The notes under the pieces were generated by a model. That model worked only from the letters and a program-made list of their open reading frames with translations, searched no databases and was not told where the DNA came from. A stretch of 64,000 bases of DNA, from the NCBI RefSeq assembly GCF_015706575.1, contig NW_024037074.1:2294001-2358000 (forward strand), read 5' to 3'. How positions within the stretch are numbered: position 1 is the first letter of the stretch; the number at the start of each line of letters is the position of its first letter. Positions 62,201 through 64,000 of this stretch are shown piece by piece. Both the position numbers and the translations under genes were made by a program. Origin of the DNA: Patiria miniata. Taxonomy: Eukaryota > Echinodermata > Asteroidea > Valvatida > Asterinidae.

Positions 62201-63894
62201 CAATTCCAAAGTAACTTTTATATTCAATATCCTCCTCGACTTGTTCCATTTTTGCCAGATCTCAAAGATGACATCAACACCGAGATGGTCATCCAAGTGG
62301 GTTCCCTGTCCCTCCTCCTCAACAAGCCAGACTACGAGCTGGCCAAAGCCAACGTCTCCGACGTCTCCGCCCACCTCCTTCTGATGGATGGGAACATGGA
62401 TGTCAGCGGGCGCCTCGGCAGCATGTCTCTCCTGGATCTGACCCCACATGGGAAGCTCTACAGGGAGAGGTTCAGCACCAAGGGGCAGGAGGCTCTCAGC
62501 TTCAGCATTTTCAAGTGAGTCTTGTATATAGTACTTGTGTCCATGGGCAAGATATTTTACTGTCGTTTCTTACTGAACAGGAGCAATTGGTGCATCAAAG
62601 ACGATTCACTTGATTCACATTTGTTGATTGTGGTTGAAAATGACAGTAAGGGGAAACAGTGCCAACTGACCGTGCATACTCCTGTAGAGTCATGTCACAG
62701 AAATAGTTATTGGTGTCCACAGGCAGGATGGTTTACCATCGTTTCCTACCAGACAGAAGCAAATGGGGTACTCAAGGACATTGTTCATTATCATAAGTTC
62801 AATCCGGGCTTAAAGTGATCATAACAAATGTTTCCAATCCGGAATGTTCCGGAAGACTTAAAAGAAGATCACAAAATGTTTAACTGGCCTGTTCATCATG
62901 GGCAATATGTATTTGACTAGTAATTTGATTCCCTGGTATTTGATCTGTGTTTTGGGGTTTTTTTTGCCAGATACGGGCAGCCGGATCCTAACCTAGACCG
63001 TGACTTTGATCTGAGCATCAAGCTGAGGATGTCCTCAGTCCGCTACATTCACACCAATCGCTTCCAGATGGAGACGGTGGCCTTTGGGCAGCACTTCAAC
63101 CAGCTCCAGGAGGTACTGGGGAACATGAGGGCCGCCAGTGATGGAATCCAGGTGAGACTCAGTGGCCAATGTGGCCACCACAGGCCAGTATAGCCATCAC
63201 AGGCCAACATGGCCACCACAGGCCAACATGGCCACCACTGGCTACCACAGGCCACTCTGGCCACCACAGGCCGTTTTGCCCACCACAGGCCGTCCTGGCC
63301 ACCACAGGCCGTTCTGGCCACCACAGGCCACTCTGACCACCACAGGCCATTCTGGCCACCATCGCGCTGCATAAACCATTTCAAACTCTTCTAAATGTTC
63401 CATCTATTCCATTATGTTCTTGGCAAATGAGGATAATCTTTGAGTATAACTGGCATCTCTAGGCCAATATCTGATTAATAAGGCACAGGCTGAGTGTTGC
63501 CAATGAGTTGCTTAGGAATTAGCACAAGGTATCCATTAAAGAATATTGCTATTTACGACGATGTTGCCGTGGATTAGTCAAAAGCAGTGGCAGATGGCTG
63601 ATCACTCGTTTTTACCTATCGGATATTTTGTATTTTGCAAAAAACAGTTTGTCCTACTTATGTTTTATCTTTGCCAACTTGTTCATTTTTTTTCCAACTG
63701 CCTAGGTCAAGGAGGACCCCAAGCGTGCCTCTCGCATCTCCCTGGATATTGAGGCTGGTTCCCCAGTCTGTATCGCACCCATCAGCTCCAAATCCAAGGA
63801 CGTTCTGGTCATGAACCTGGGGAACCTGACCCTGAAGAATGAATTCCTGTTTGCTGGGTCACGGGGAACAATCGCCAGGCTTCCTTCTAAAGTG
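21191..63894 (+). CDS. VPS13D: VPS13D, N-terminal half (30 exons, continues past the window)
   Basis: Bridge-like lipid-transfer protein of the VPS13 family. In animals VPS13D acts at ER contacts with mitochondria and peroxisomes and is needed for mitochondrial clearance and normal mitochondrial shape. Thirty exons were joined by hand (listed separately); all use GT-AG, all phases agree, and the sum is 6645 nt (2215 codons). Vertebrate VPS13D is about 4400 residues, so roughly half is here. Family marks in order: chorein N-terminus [36 protein letters not shown]; the VPS13D-specific tryptophan motif WGWGGWY (exon 11); [13 protein letters not shown]; an acidic tract with a phospho-FFAT-like core (exon 17); [58 protein letters not shown]. 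The UBA, VAB and C-terminal domains must lie to the right. Intron 2 (9.1 kb) contains an antisense gene. No frameshift or stop was seen. Confidence 0.95.
21376..21899. mobile_element. TTAA-flanked TIR element in intron 1
   Basis: The ends are inverted: TTAAAGGGAAAATAC on the left and GTATATTCCCTTTAA on the right, each including TTAA. TTAA is the target site of piggyBac-type transposases. A diverged antisense relative lies at about 58090-58530, sharing the caatttcca/atcggc, tgtcattttcaagaaaag and tttgcaaacatcaaaaa blocks. No transposase ORF. Confidence 0.6.
22177..22254 (+). CDS. VPS13D: VPS13D exon 2
   Basis: Residues 33-58, including the near-invariant [15 protein letters not shown] chorein motif. 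Phase 1 in and out; acceptor 'acaacag', donor gtaagg. Confidence 0.95.
22919..23409. mobile_element. TIR element with internal tandem amplification
   Basis: The right end 'aacgagacctac' and the left end 'tagggctcgt' match the ends of the single-unit relative at 44884-45106. The interior is amplified here: 'cagtaggagaagtgc' recurs at 22946, 23080 and 23211, giving units of 134 and 131 bp. Each unit carries 'ttgctcgaaatgtgttcgaa'. Short frames on either strand are repeat artefacts. Confidence 0.7.
23695..24336. mobile_element. TIR element containing a long G tract
   Basis: The left end 'accaaatcaaaggcgtagcc' pairs with the right end 'ggctacgcgcctgtacc' (about 24310-24326). A G homopolymer of about 26 follows the left end. 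The interior has three related segments around 'gcagagtggca' (23745, 24080, 24167). Non-autonomous. Confidence 0.55.
25270..25690. mobile_element. Repeat of the CCCTAA/TTAGGG-ended family (partial)
   Basis: The left end 'taaccctaaattcctaggc' and following 80 bp are the reverse complement of 32455-32538. The interior is rich in 'aaatcctgcaaaatcc'-type motifs shared with 32129-32538, 34234-34620 and 30120-30330. Confidence 0.55.
25711..26409. mobile_element. Foldback element, TACAGG(A/G)TGAGT family, longest copy
   Basis: The left end 'tacaggatgagtaaaaaata' pairs with the right end 'ggactcaccctgta'. The arms share 'ggaacccaaaccc', 'tatgtagcaccaaaaat' and 'gactggaaagc' in inverted order over about 250 bp each. 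Relatives: 29862-30043 (half copy), 43024-43527 and 56190-56496. It lies directly downstream of the antisense fibrinogen-domain gene. Confidence 0.75.
26714..27748 (-). CDS. Secreted PAN/apple plus fibrinogen C-terminal domain protein (FReD), intronless
   Basis: 344 codons, one exon, with TGA at 26716-26714. A hydrophobic segment at residues 13-31 looks like a signal peptide; starting at the second Met (residue 13, base 27712) would put it right at the N-terminus. A PAN/apple-like module at about 45-116 has Cys69, 73, 79 and 91. A fibrinogen C-terminal domain at about 127-344 has [71 protein letters not shown] and [10 protein letters not shown]. Cys131/160 and Cys287/300 fit the two standard disulfides. 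Several N-glycosylation sequons are present (NST, NQS, NMS, NTS). FReD proteins act as lectins or adhesion proteins, often in invertebrate immunity; the ligand here is unknown. It sits antisense inside VPS13D intron 2, which together with the lack of introns suggests retroposition. The frame is intact. Confidence 0.88.
   Translation of the reverse strand: MELRLFAIGCINMGALSLCAIVALALTVTVHIGEPRKFGSFPVTWYKADNQALENHVIQSVTVRSPIICGRDCSMNTKCTSFNYNTNTKTCQLNNSTRVNGQGGLVTTEMSLYYDESADTPSYSVPYEKSCLMLLRAGYKTSGIYAIHPTGLNQSLEVYCDMTTSGGGWILFQRRQDGTVDFYRTWAEYQSGFGNMSGEFWQGNEYLRVLTTSGQWTLRIDMADWHGNTSWVEYGQFQISGEQYVFSFGAYDSASPAGDSLLFHNGMAFTTKDQNNSPLRHLDGMNCAATYKGAWWFSVCHGSHLNSEYYYQENVGAGFGLQWTSWLGEFGSLKACEMKMREIL
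27810..27956. repeat. Direct repeat upstream of the FReD gene, copy 1
   Basis: A 147-bp segment running from 'aaatggcttcagcaagtgac' to 'gaccgttctttcct'; the partner is 27964-28099. It starts about 60 bp upstream of the FReD start on the - strand, so it overlaps the likely promoter. It contains a CCAAT motif (agccaatag). Confidence 0.9.
27964..28099. repeat. Direct repeat upstream of the FReD gene, copy 2
   Basis: A 136-bp copy of 27810-27956 with a deletion around 'catgtacaaatgt' and a few substitutions. The CCAAT motif is kept. Confidence 0.9.
28510..28670. mobile_element. 161-bp foldback element with CGAGGCGAAGCCGAG core
   Basis: The arms pair almost throughout: 'caaatattgaatgctt' with 'aagcattcaatatttg', 'tagtaaaactagcctccc' with 'gggaggctagttttac', and 'gatccatgg' with 'ccatggatc'. 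The centre is gaggcgaagccga, itself a hairpin. Its relative at 44472-44634 has the same ends and core but different arms. Confidence 0.85.
28671..29181. other. Intron 2 stretch without recognised gene
   Basis: AT-rich, then a segment with three copies of 'tagtactttggttgctat' or close variants (28910-28965). No coding signal. Confidence 0.4.
29182..29417. mobile_element. Small TIR element, 'cttagcac' family, copy 1
   Basis: The left end 'ggcccaatttcacagtgctg' pairs with the right end around 'cagtgccttgaaattggcc'. Inside, 'aagcaggttaccagcc' pairs with 'ggctggtaacctgct'. Relatives at 31598-31841 and 51677-51875. Confidence 0.75.
29418..29665 (-). mobile_element. tRNA-derived SINE, - strand
   Basis: On the - strand: an A-box-like 'gtggcctcatggtc', a B box 'gggttcgagtcc', then the shared core 'gggaaaggcactttgtcactc' region, 'cttctctccacccagg' and 'gtacctgt'. 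Same family as 37945-38236 and 46565-46912, although its tail is different. Confidence 0.75.
29862..30043. mobile_element. Half copy of the TACAGGGTGAGT foldback family
   Basis: Matches the right arm of 25711-26409 ('ttttggtgctacatattttt' through 'ggtttgggttcc') and ends in 'gactcgccctgta'. The left arm is absent. Confidence 0.65.
30330..30680. repeat. Inverted repeat around 'gaaaatgccaattaca'
   Basis: The left arm at 30348-30405 (through 'aaaagtagtcatttttcatc') is the reverse complement of 30630-30676. The arms are about 50 bp with a loop of about 230 bp. A 'caccctgta' end nearby (30816) suggests a relative of the 25711 family. Confidence 0.6.
31035..31292 (-). mobile_element. tRNA-derived SINE, - strand
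   Basis: On the - strand: 'gtcatggcttagcggttaag' (A box), 'gggttcgagcc' (B box), the 'cccttgagcaaggcactta' core, then 'gggacttaaagccgtaggtc'. It shares the 'gagcaaggcact' core with the other SINEs but has a different tail. Confidence 0.7.
31398..31588 (+). CDS. VPS13D: VPS13D exon 3
   Basis: Residues 59-122: [20 protein letters not shown] followed by a charged helix ([20 protein letters not shown]). Acceptor 'tgctcag', donor gtgagg; phase 1 in, 0 out. A TIR element begins 10 bases after the exon end. Confidence 0.93.
31598..31841. mobile_element. Small TIR element, 'cttagcac' family, copy 2, beside the exon 3 donor
   Basis: Its left end 'gggccaatttcacagtgctg' starts within 10 bp of the 5' splice site. 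The right end is 'cagcgccgtgaaattgggc'. Internal inverted arms 'caggttaccagccaaaact' and 'agttttggctggtaacctg'. Confidence 0.78.
31890..31962 (-). repeat. tRNA-like sequence, - strand
   Basis: On the - strand: 'agttggtaaaacactggagt' (A box and D-arm-like) followed by 'tctctggttcaattccagc' (B-box-like). Probably a SINE or tRNA pseudogene. Confidence 0.4.
32129..32538. mobile_element. CCCTAA/TTAGGG-ended foldback repeat
   Basis: Starts 'taaccctaac' and ends 'gttagggtta'. The interior repeats 'ggattttgcaggattgagg'-type motifs in both orientations. It lies 48 bp before exon 4. Confidence 0.6.
32587..32676 (+). CDS. VPS13D: VPS13D exon 4
   Basis: Residues 123-152 ([20 protein letters not shown]). 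Phase 0 both sides, donor gtaaac. Confidence 0.93.
32874..33060. mobile_element. Pogo/Tigger-like TIR fragment
   Basis: The left end 'cagtgaaatctcgataagtc' matches the ends of 36114-36293. A clear right end is missing. Confidence 0.45.
33668..33784 (+). CDS. VPS13D: VPS13D exon 5
   Basis: Residues 153-191, with the chorein motif [12 protein letters not shown] and then [14 protein letters not shown]. Phase 0 both sides, acceptor 'cattgtag'. Confidence 0.95.
34234..34620. mobile_element. CCCTAA-ended repeat rich in 'gatggattcaggat'
   Basis: The left end is 'taaccctaacg' and the right end near 'ataaggttaa'. The interior repeats 'ttttgatggattcaggatac' several times at roughly 60-bp spacing and in inverted form at the left. 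Confidence 0.5.
34786..34911 (+). CDS. VPS13D: VPS13D exon 6
   Basis: Residues 192-233; [20 protein letters not shown] matches the conserved 'FSIYWD' strand of VPS13D. Phase 0, donor gtaagt. Confidence 0.95.
35170..35660. repeat. Degenerate repeats in intron 6
   Basis: 35180-35330 is a run of 'gacttggactc' variants, with a similar run at 39515-39720. 35395-35470 and 35570-35645 are two direct copies around 'ccttgatggaaag' and 'tcctgcctgtggacaca', 180 bp apart. Confidence 0.6.
35802..35849 (+). CDS. VPS13D: VPS13D exon 7
   Basis: A 48-nt micro-exon for residues 234-249 ([16 protein letters not shown]). It is supported by phase 0 on both sides, a good acceptor (ttttttgcag) and the need to bridge exons 6 and 8. 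Confidence 0.88.
36114..36293. mobile_element. 180-bp MITE with pogo/Tigger-like ends
   Basis: CAGTGAATCTCGATAAGTC at the left and GACTAATCGAGATTTCACTG at the right are inverted. The CAGT...GATAA style is that of the pogo/Tigger branch of Tc1/mariner. Relatives at 32874 and 57668-57836. Confidence 0.7.
36368..36574 (-). mobile_element. tRNA-derived SINE, - strand
   Basis: On the - strand: A-box-like 'gaggtccagtggttacggtg', B box 'gggttcgaacc', a diverged core 'cttaggcaagacactc', then 'atgggtacctgtgatgg'. Confidence 0.65.
36605..36985 (+). mobile_element. Interspersed repeat, inverted relative of 20303-20660
   Basis: Begins 'tgaaattagcggtagcccgc' and ends 'agttaaggtcgaaccctgg', with 'tagcccagctggctagtgaa' near the right end. 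No coding capacity. Confidence 0.6.
37041..37282 (+). CDS. VPS13D: VPS13D exon 8
   Basis: Residues 250-329 plus two bases. [20 protein letters not shown] and [17 protein letters not shown] are strongly conserved in the family. Phase 0 in, 2 out. Confidence 0.95.
37375..37583. mobile_element. Short CCCTAA/TTAGGG-ended repeat
   Basis: 'taaccctaacagaactcaac' on the left and 'gctagggggttaggga' on the right. The interior has 'aaccccaacggcat', with 'atggggtt'-like partners that are weak. Confidence 0.4.
37945..38236 (+). mobile_element. tRNA-derived SINE
   Basis: A box 'tggcctcgtggttaag', B box 'gggttcaagtcc', core 'cccttgggcaaggcactttg', 'cttctctccacccagg', and a tail in a (tta)n microsatellite. 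It ends 42 bp upstream of exon 9. Confidence 0.85.
38278..38446 (+). CDS. VPS13D: VPS13D exon 9
   Basis: Completes His330 and covers residues 331-386 ([19 protein letters not shown]). Phase 2 in, 0 out; acceptor 'tgtttcag'. Confidence 0.95.
38657..39420. other. Intron 9 repeats, no gene
   Basis: 38640-38990 contains inverted pieces around 'cgtacatgtac' and 'ctcgta'. 39040-39430 has a loose inverted pair ('gagtcgtttgtc' with 'gacaaacgactc', 39011 and 39423). No coding frame is supported. Confidence 0.4.
39897..39998 (+). CDS. VPS13D: VPS13D exon 10
   Basis: Residues 387-420: acidic helix [20 protein letters not shown]. Phase 0 both sides. Confidence 0.93.
40028..40789. mobile_element. Two tRNA-derived SINEs in inverted orientation around a nested insert
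   Basis: The left copy (40028-40240) is on the - strand and the right copy (40560-40789) on the + strand. The right copy has A box 'gttagctcagtgctgg' and B box 'gggttcgagtcccac', and both share 'gggcaaaacctaatttgat' at the outer ends. The middle 40291-40511 is a separate element with ends 'tttaaccccatgcg' and 'aaggggttaaa'. The whole block is a long imperfect palindrome 29 bp downstream of the exon 10 donor. Confidence 0.8.
40991..41359. mobile_element. TIR element (GGCCAAAA...GTCTCCGG family), copy 2
   Basis: 'aaaagtctccggtttctg' on the left pairs with 'ccagaaatcggagactttt' on the right. Near-identical to 45655-46024, including 'gatgtctcaaaaccgccaaa' and 'ctcccatatatttgca'. No transposase. 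Confidence 0.9.
41553..41736 (+). CDS. VPS13D: VPS13D exon 11
   Basis: Residues 421-481 plus one base. Carries [14 protein letters not shown]; a tryptophan-rich WGGWY motif at this place is typical of VPS13D. A Ser/Gly/Pro linker follows. Confidence 0.93.
41752..41990 (+). mobile_element. Diverged SINE-like repeat
   Basis: Has the 'ccttgggcaagccactttac' core, 'cctctctccacccagaagta' and 'atgggtac', as in the other SINEs. The tRNA head is poorly preserved. Confidence 0.5.
42440..42480 (+). repeat. Decayed duplicate of the exon 12 start
   Basis: 'tgctttgttatgcaaatgag' and the next 21 bases match 42548-42588 with 5 mismatches. The spacing is exactly 108 bp. The splice AG of the real acceptor is AA here. 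Confidence 0.85.
42563..42906 (+). CDS. VPS13D: VPS13D exon 12
   Basis: Residues 482-596. [19 protein letters not shown] and LFVRD-like '[17 protein letters not shown]' match the family. Phase 1 in, 0 out. The frame is also open 54 codons into the preceding intron because of an in-frame duplication. Confidence 0.95.
43024..43527. mobile_element. Foldback element, TACAGGGTGAGT family
   Basis: Left 'tacagggtgagtaaa', right 'tttactcaccttgca'. The arms are inverted over more than 200 bp ('cttgtactaaaagaaagctt' opposite 'agttttcctttagtacaag'). Confidence 0.85.
43634..44150. mobile_element. 517-bp foldback element
   Basis: The left 'gtcgtccatattaaattgaa' is inverted at the right end ('ttcaatttaatatggccgac'). 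The central hairpin pairs 'ggaacacgatcaaaat' with 'attttgatcgtgttcc'. Non-autonomous. Confidence 0.85.
44472..44634. mobile_element. Foldback element with CGGCTTCGCCT core, abutting exon 13
   Basis: The arms 'aaaatctggacttttcca' and 'tggaaaagtccagatttt' pair perfectly around 'ctcggcttcgcctcg'. The ends 'caaatattgag' and 'ctcaatatttg' match the family of 28510-28670. The right end is 20 bp from exon 13, within its branch-point region. Confidence 0.85.
44655..44818 (+). CDS. VPS13D: VPS13D exon 13
   Basis: Residues 597-650 plus two bases; a Ser/Thr-rich linker and then [18 protein letters not shown], matching the family's 'FEMLYERNP' region. Donor gtagat is non-optimal. Confidence 0.9.
44884..45106. 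mobile_element. TIR element, single-unit relative of 22919-23409
   Basis: Left 'tagggctcgttcaatgac', right 'gtcatttgaatgagaccta'. The interior matches the 131-134-bp unit amplified at 22946-23340. Confidence 0.75.
45389..45555. repeat. 56-bp tandem repeat, 3 copies
   Basis: 'accatttgtcataaattgca' recurs at 45389, 45445 and 45501. It lies inside the right arm of the 45116 element; the left arm has a single counterpart. Confidence 0.9.
45655..46024. mobile_element. TIR element (GGCCAAAA...GTCTCCGG family), copy 3, nested
   Basis: 'agtctccggtttctggtatg' and 'cataccagaaaccggagact' are perfect inverted ends. Close sequence match to 40991-41359. Confidence 0.9.
46188..46229. repeat. Right-end fragment of the 22919/44884 TIR family
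   Basis: 'tggatggtctgtaggaaatg' plus 'cgtcatttgaacgagaccta' only; 26 bp upstream of exon 14. Confidence 0.7.
46256..46481 (+). CDS. VPS13D: VPS13D exon 14
   Basis: Residues 651-726. [20 protein letters not shown] and [17 protein letters not shown] are family hallmarks. Acceptor 'gctgttaag' (AAG), phase 2 in, 0 out. Confidence 0.95.
46565..46912 (+). mobile_element. Full-length tRNA-derived SINE
   Basis: A box 'tggcctcgtggttaag', B box 'gggttcgagtcc', core 'cccttgagcaaggcactttg', 'ctccacccaggagtaaatgg', then a tail module 'gtaaagcgctttgatc' / 'aaaagcgctatataagaacc' and a short A/T-rich end. The most complete member here. Confidence 0.88.
46956..47209. mobile_element. Small TIR element, GGGGCCCAA ends
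   Basis: 'ggggcccaattgcatggctc' pairs imperfectly with 'gggccataaagttgggccc'. Repeated 'ttctgtgcttac' inside, related in style to the 'cttagcac' family. Confidence 0.65.
47513..47818. mobile_element. Interspersed repeat with CCTCCGCCAAGGAGG end
   Basis: Begins 'tacctccgccaaggaggtta', then a (ggtt)n tract, 'agcaagataactcaaaagtt' and 'gatctgggtctggatccagg'. Ends 'gggtggaggtttgcgctttc'. Repeats of this form occur in many aquatic invertebrates; I do not assign a family name. Confidence 0.6.
47841..48330. mobile_element. 490-bp foldback element flanked by TTAA
   Basis: TTAAAGAGG on the left and CCTCTTTAA on the right. The two arms of about 230 bp pair almost throughout, including 'cagtaaatcgtgacgtaa' opposite 'ttacgtcacgatttactg'. 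A short unique centre lies around 'actctcgatgcagagt'. Its right end is 127 bp from exon 15. Confidence 0.9.
48458..48547 (+). CDS. VPS13D: VPS13D exon 15
   Basis: Residues 727-756. [19 protein letters not shown] is highly conserved. Phase 0 both sides. Confidence 0.95.
48692..48805. repeat. Near-perfect inverted repeat, ~45-bp arms
   Basis: 'atcttaaaattaatgtggcc' through 'ttagcaagttct' is inverted after a loop of about 25 bp. Could be a small foldback element. Confidence 0.88.
48806..49409. other. Intron 15 remainder
   Basis: AT-rich and single-copy in appearance; nothing recognised beyond the exon 16 acceptor. Confidence 0.5.
49410..49509 (+). CDS. VPS13D: VPS13D exon 16
   Basis: Residues 757-789 plus one base. 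[17 protein letters not shown], then a Thr/Ser/Asp linker leading to the FFAT-like motif. Donor gtatgt. Confidence 0.93.
50038..50083. repeat. Hairpin with 17-bp perfect stem
   Basis: 'gatacaagaatatattg' and 'caatatattcttgtatc' are separated by 12 bases. Confidence 0.8.
50608..50800 (+). CDS. VPS13D: VPS13D exon 17 (phospho-FFAT-like motif)
   Basis: Residues 790-853 plus two bases. An acidic tract DLDLDDD is followed by FLTPPSTPP. The core D-F-L-T-P-P-S (bases 50628-50648) aligns in position and form with the phospho-FFAT motif of vertebrate VPS13D, which binds the ER protein VAP when the threonine is phosphorylated. The exon ends MYDR; the donor gtatgc at 50801 is supported because exon 18 completes the Arg codon and continues with the family motif. 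A minisatellite follows directly in the intron. Confidence 0.92.
50827..51560. repeat. Intronic minisatellite (CACAAGTCCAGT / CACAAGACCAT units)
   Basis: About 730 bp of 12-bp 'cacaagtccagt' units (a/g variants) mixed with 11-bp 'cacaagaccat' or 'cacaagaccgt' units. It begins 26 bp after the exon 17 donor. The frame continuing from exon 17 and a second frame both stay open across it. Confidence 0.95.
51677..51875. mobile_element. Small TIR element, 'cttagcac' family, copy 3
   Basis: 'ttggccaacttcagc' on the left and 'ctccgtgaaatttggcc' on the right; interior 'agcacagaaatttgcttagc'. Confidence 0.65.
52258..52480 (+). CDS. VPS13D: VPS13D exon 18
   Basis: Completes Arg854 and covers residues 855-928. 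[34 protein letters not shown] and [14 protein letters not shown] all match the family. Phase 2 in, 0 out. Confidence 0.95.
52903..53027 (+). CDS. VPS13D: VPS13D exon 19
   Basis: Residues 929-969 plus two bases: [17 protein letters not shown] followed by a Gly/Thr-rich linker. Acceptor 'ttccccacag'. Confidence 0.9.
53140..53215 (-). repeat. tRNA-like sequence, - strand
   Basis: On the - strand: 'gattgagtagttacgatgtc' (A-box region) and 'tctgggttcgagtccatcc' (B box). Probably a SINE head or tRNA pseudogene. Confidence 0.45.
53320..54081 (+). repeat. 64-bp tandem array of copies of the exon 20 splice acceptor
   Basis: The unit starts 'tttgattgtctgtgattg' and continues 'tttcag' + 'tttgtctgagatgga'. 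Copies begin at 53455, 53518, 53582, 53646 (shortened, no CAG), 53698, 53762, 53826, 53890, 53954 and 54018; an older one lies near 53324. The last copy, at 54018, is the real 3' splice site plus the first bases of exon 20. In most earlier copies the exon-like part soon meets a stop (gaaacttaa). Confidence 0.95.
54042..54157 (+). CDS. VPS13D: VPS13D exon 20
   Basis: Completes Ser970 and covers residues 971-1008 plus one base: helix [20 protein letters not shown], then [16 protein letters not shown]. Phase 2 in, 1 out. Preceded by ten decayed copies of its own acceptor. Confidence 0.93.
54642..54807 (+). CDS. VPS13D: VPS13D exon 21
   Basis: Residues 1009-1063 plus two bases. [20 protein letters not shown] and [10 protein letters not shown] are near-identical in style to vertebrate VPS13D. 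Phase 1 in. Confidence 0.95.
54839..55234. mobile_element. Foldback element, ~50-bp arms
   Basis: 'aagacaagataagtttgcgg' on the left is inverted at the right ('aaattttatcttgtctt'), and both arms carry 'gtagcacc/ggtgctac' and 'aataaatctcttttgtgag'. The interior has 'cctgacgacgggcagagc', a motif common in dispersed animal repeats. Confidence 0.8.
55427..55500 (+). repeat. tRNA-like sequence
   Basis: 'gatagctcagtagtcagagc' (A box, D arm) and 'ggttcaaactcc' (B box) at tRNA spacing. The anticodon stem is poor and the acceptor stem is not formed, so a SINE head or tRNA pseudogene is likely. Confidence 0.5.
55902..56071 (+). CDS. VPS13D: VPS13D exon 22
   Basis: Completes Ser1064 and covers residues 1065-1120 plus one base. 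A Ser/Pro/Thr-rich disordered linker ([20 protein letters not shown]). Phase 2 in, 1 out. Confidence 0.88.
56190..56496. mobile_element. Foldback-family element, TACAGGGTCAGT ends
   Basis: 'tacagggtcagtaaaa' on the left and 'ccttaccctgta' on the right. The left arm matches 43024-43527 ('gtacaagaatcattcag', 'cttttcaagttactg') and the right arm is mostly deleted. Confidence 0.75.
56704..56925 (+). CDS. VPS13D: VPS13D exon 23
   Basis: Residues 1121-1194 plus one base: [19 protein letters not shown] and VQFNNLDVI, matching the family's strand near the 'SSECPS' motif. Phase 1 both sides. Confidence 0.93.
57052..57548. mobile_element. TIR element, ~33-bp ends
   Basis: 'ccatagagctatattaaatt' on the left is inverted at the right ('aatttaatatagctctatgg'). 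The interior is CpG-rich and has no transposase. Confidence 0.85.
57668..57836. mobile_element. Pogo/Tigger-like MITE relative
   Basis: 'cagttaaatcttgataagtc' at the left and 'gacttgtcaagattt' near the right; shares 'aactcaaaacaactgtt' with 36114-36293. Confidence 0.6.
57915..58027 (+). CDS. VPS13D: VPS13D exon 24
   Basis: Residues 1195-1232: [19 protein letters not shown] is a strong family match. Phase 1 in, 0 out. Confidence 0.95.
58090..58530 (-). mobile_element. Antisense relative of the 21376-21899 element
   Basis: Shares, in reverse complement, 'ggaaaccagactagcttg', 'ggaaattgatacaaaaa', 'tcttgaaaatgacag' and 'tgtttgcaaatgttg' with the intron 1 element. Confidence 0.6.
58766..58922 (+). 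CDS. VPS13D: VPS13D exon 25
   Basis: Residues 1233-1284 plus one base: [19 protein letters not shown], then [19 protein letters not shown]. Phase 0 in, 1 out. Confidence 0.92.
59142..61093 (+). CDS. VPS13D: VPS13D exon 26 (1952-nt exon)
   Basis: Residues 1285-1935, nearly a third of the coding sequence in the window. [58 protein letters not shown] (contiguous in the protein; given here only as the family match), [38 protein letters not shown] and [20 protein letters not shown] follow the order of vertebrate VPS13D. Ser/Pro-rich linkers separate the strand blocks. There is no internal stop. Phase 1 in, 0 out. Confidence 0.95.
61565..61778 (+). CDS. VPS13D: VPS13D exon 27
   Basis: Residues 1936-2006 plus one base: [18 protein letters not shown], then [11 protein letters not shown] and a charged Ala/Lys-rich linker. 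Phase 0 in. Confidence 0.95.
62259..62514 (+). CDS. VPS13D: VPS13D exon 28
   Basis: Residues 2007-2091 plus two bases. [19 protein letters not shown] and [19 protein letters not shown] match the family closely. Phase 1 in, 2 out. Confidence 0.95.
62560..62810. repeat. Two-copy imperfect repeat in intron 28
   Basis: 'ccatgggcaagatattttac' and 'tccacaggcaggatggttta' start two related segments about 175 bp apart (62541 and 62716), each continuing with 'cgtttc', 'acagg/acagaagcaa' and 'ttggtg/atgggg'. Confidence 0.5.
62971..63151 (+). CDS. VPS13D: VPS13D exon 29
   Basis: Residues 2092-2152: [20 protein letters not shown] and QLQEVLG, a conserved VPS13D stretch. Phase 2 in, 0 out. A minisatellite begins at its donor. 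Confidence 0.95.
63160..63366. repeat. 19-bp minisatellite (GGCCACCACAGGCC...)
   Basis: About ten copies of 'ggccaccacaggccnytct', with a disturbed unit near 63235. Each unit carries two GGCC half-sites. It starts within 10 bases of the exon 29 donor. All overlapping frames are artefacts of the repeat. Confidence 0.93.
63706..63894 (+). CDS. VPS13D: VPS13D exon 30 (last exon in window)
   Basis: Residues 2153-2215: [20 protein letters not shown], then [19 protein letters not shown]. Phase 0 both sides; donor gtgagt at 63895. The gene continues to the right. Confidence 0.95.
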
Positions 63895-64000
63895 GTGAGT
63901 ATGACAGATTTAGAGCTTTCCTGATAATTGAGATGCTTTTATGATCAACTTTTTCTAAGAACTTAAAAAAGCTATTTGAAGTGAAAGGAAACAATACAAT

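Noticed and set aside
63049..63394. Trp/Gly- or His/Pro-repeat proteins over the GGCC minisatellite
   Set aside because: All overlapping frames on both strands come from the 19-bp repeat; part overlaps exon 29 in the wrong frame.

Overview
The window is animal genomic DNA. It holds the 5' half of one large, intron-rich gene on the + strand, VPS13D (21191 to beyond the right edge), preceded by about 20 kb of repeats. Conserved protein family members, a fibrinogen-related gene, tRNA-derived SINEs and the dense, diverse set of short inverted-repeat elements suggest a marine invertebrate deuterostome, most likely an echinoderm. That organism call is an inference; no sequence search was possible.

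Layout. 1-1209 (- strand): broken DIRS-type tyrosine-recombinase retrotransposon (gag-like part with a zinc knuckle, then reverse transcriptase) that runs off the left edge. 1390-2030 and 3757-15950: tandem array of a ~152-bp unit, about 85 copies in all. Every unit I read carries a tRNA-like A box and B box at tRNA spacing, and most carry a T-run. The array has a higher-order repeat of 14-16 units. It is interrupted at 2031-3756 by unrelated DNA that holds a small basic ORF and two 120-bp direct repeats. 15951-21190: apparently non-coding DNA with foldback elements and a perfect 68-bp palindrome.

21191-63894: thirty VPS13D coding exons. I joined them by hand using GT-AG sites and consistent phase; they sum to 6645 nt, or 2215 codons. 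This covers the N-terminal chorein region, a phospho-FFAT-like motif near residues 797-803, and much of the lipid-transfer rod. The UBA, VAB and C-terminal domains lie outside the window. A single-exon, secreted PAN/fibrinogen-domain gene sits antisense in intron 2 (26714-27748).

The introns are packed with non-autonomous elements: tRNA-derived SINEs, at least a dozen TIR/foldback families and several minisatellites. Several lie within a few to tens of bases of VPS13D splice sites. Three places stand out. A 64-bp tandem array upstream of exon 20 is made of copies of that exon's own 3' splice site. A 108-bp in-frame duplication lies at the start of exon 12. A minisatellite right after exon 17 stays open in two frames.

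The most unusual structure is the tRNA-like tandem array at the left.
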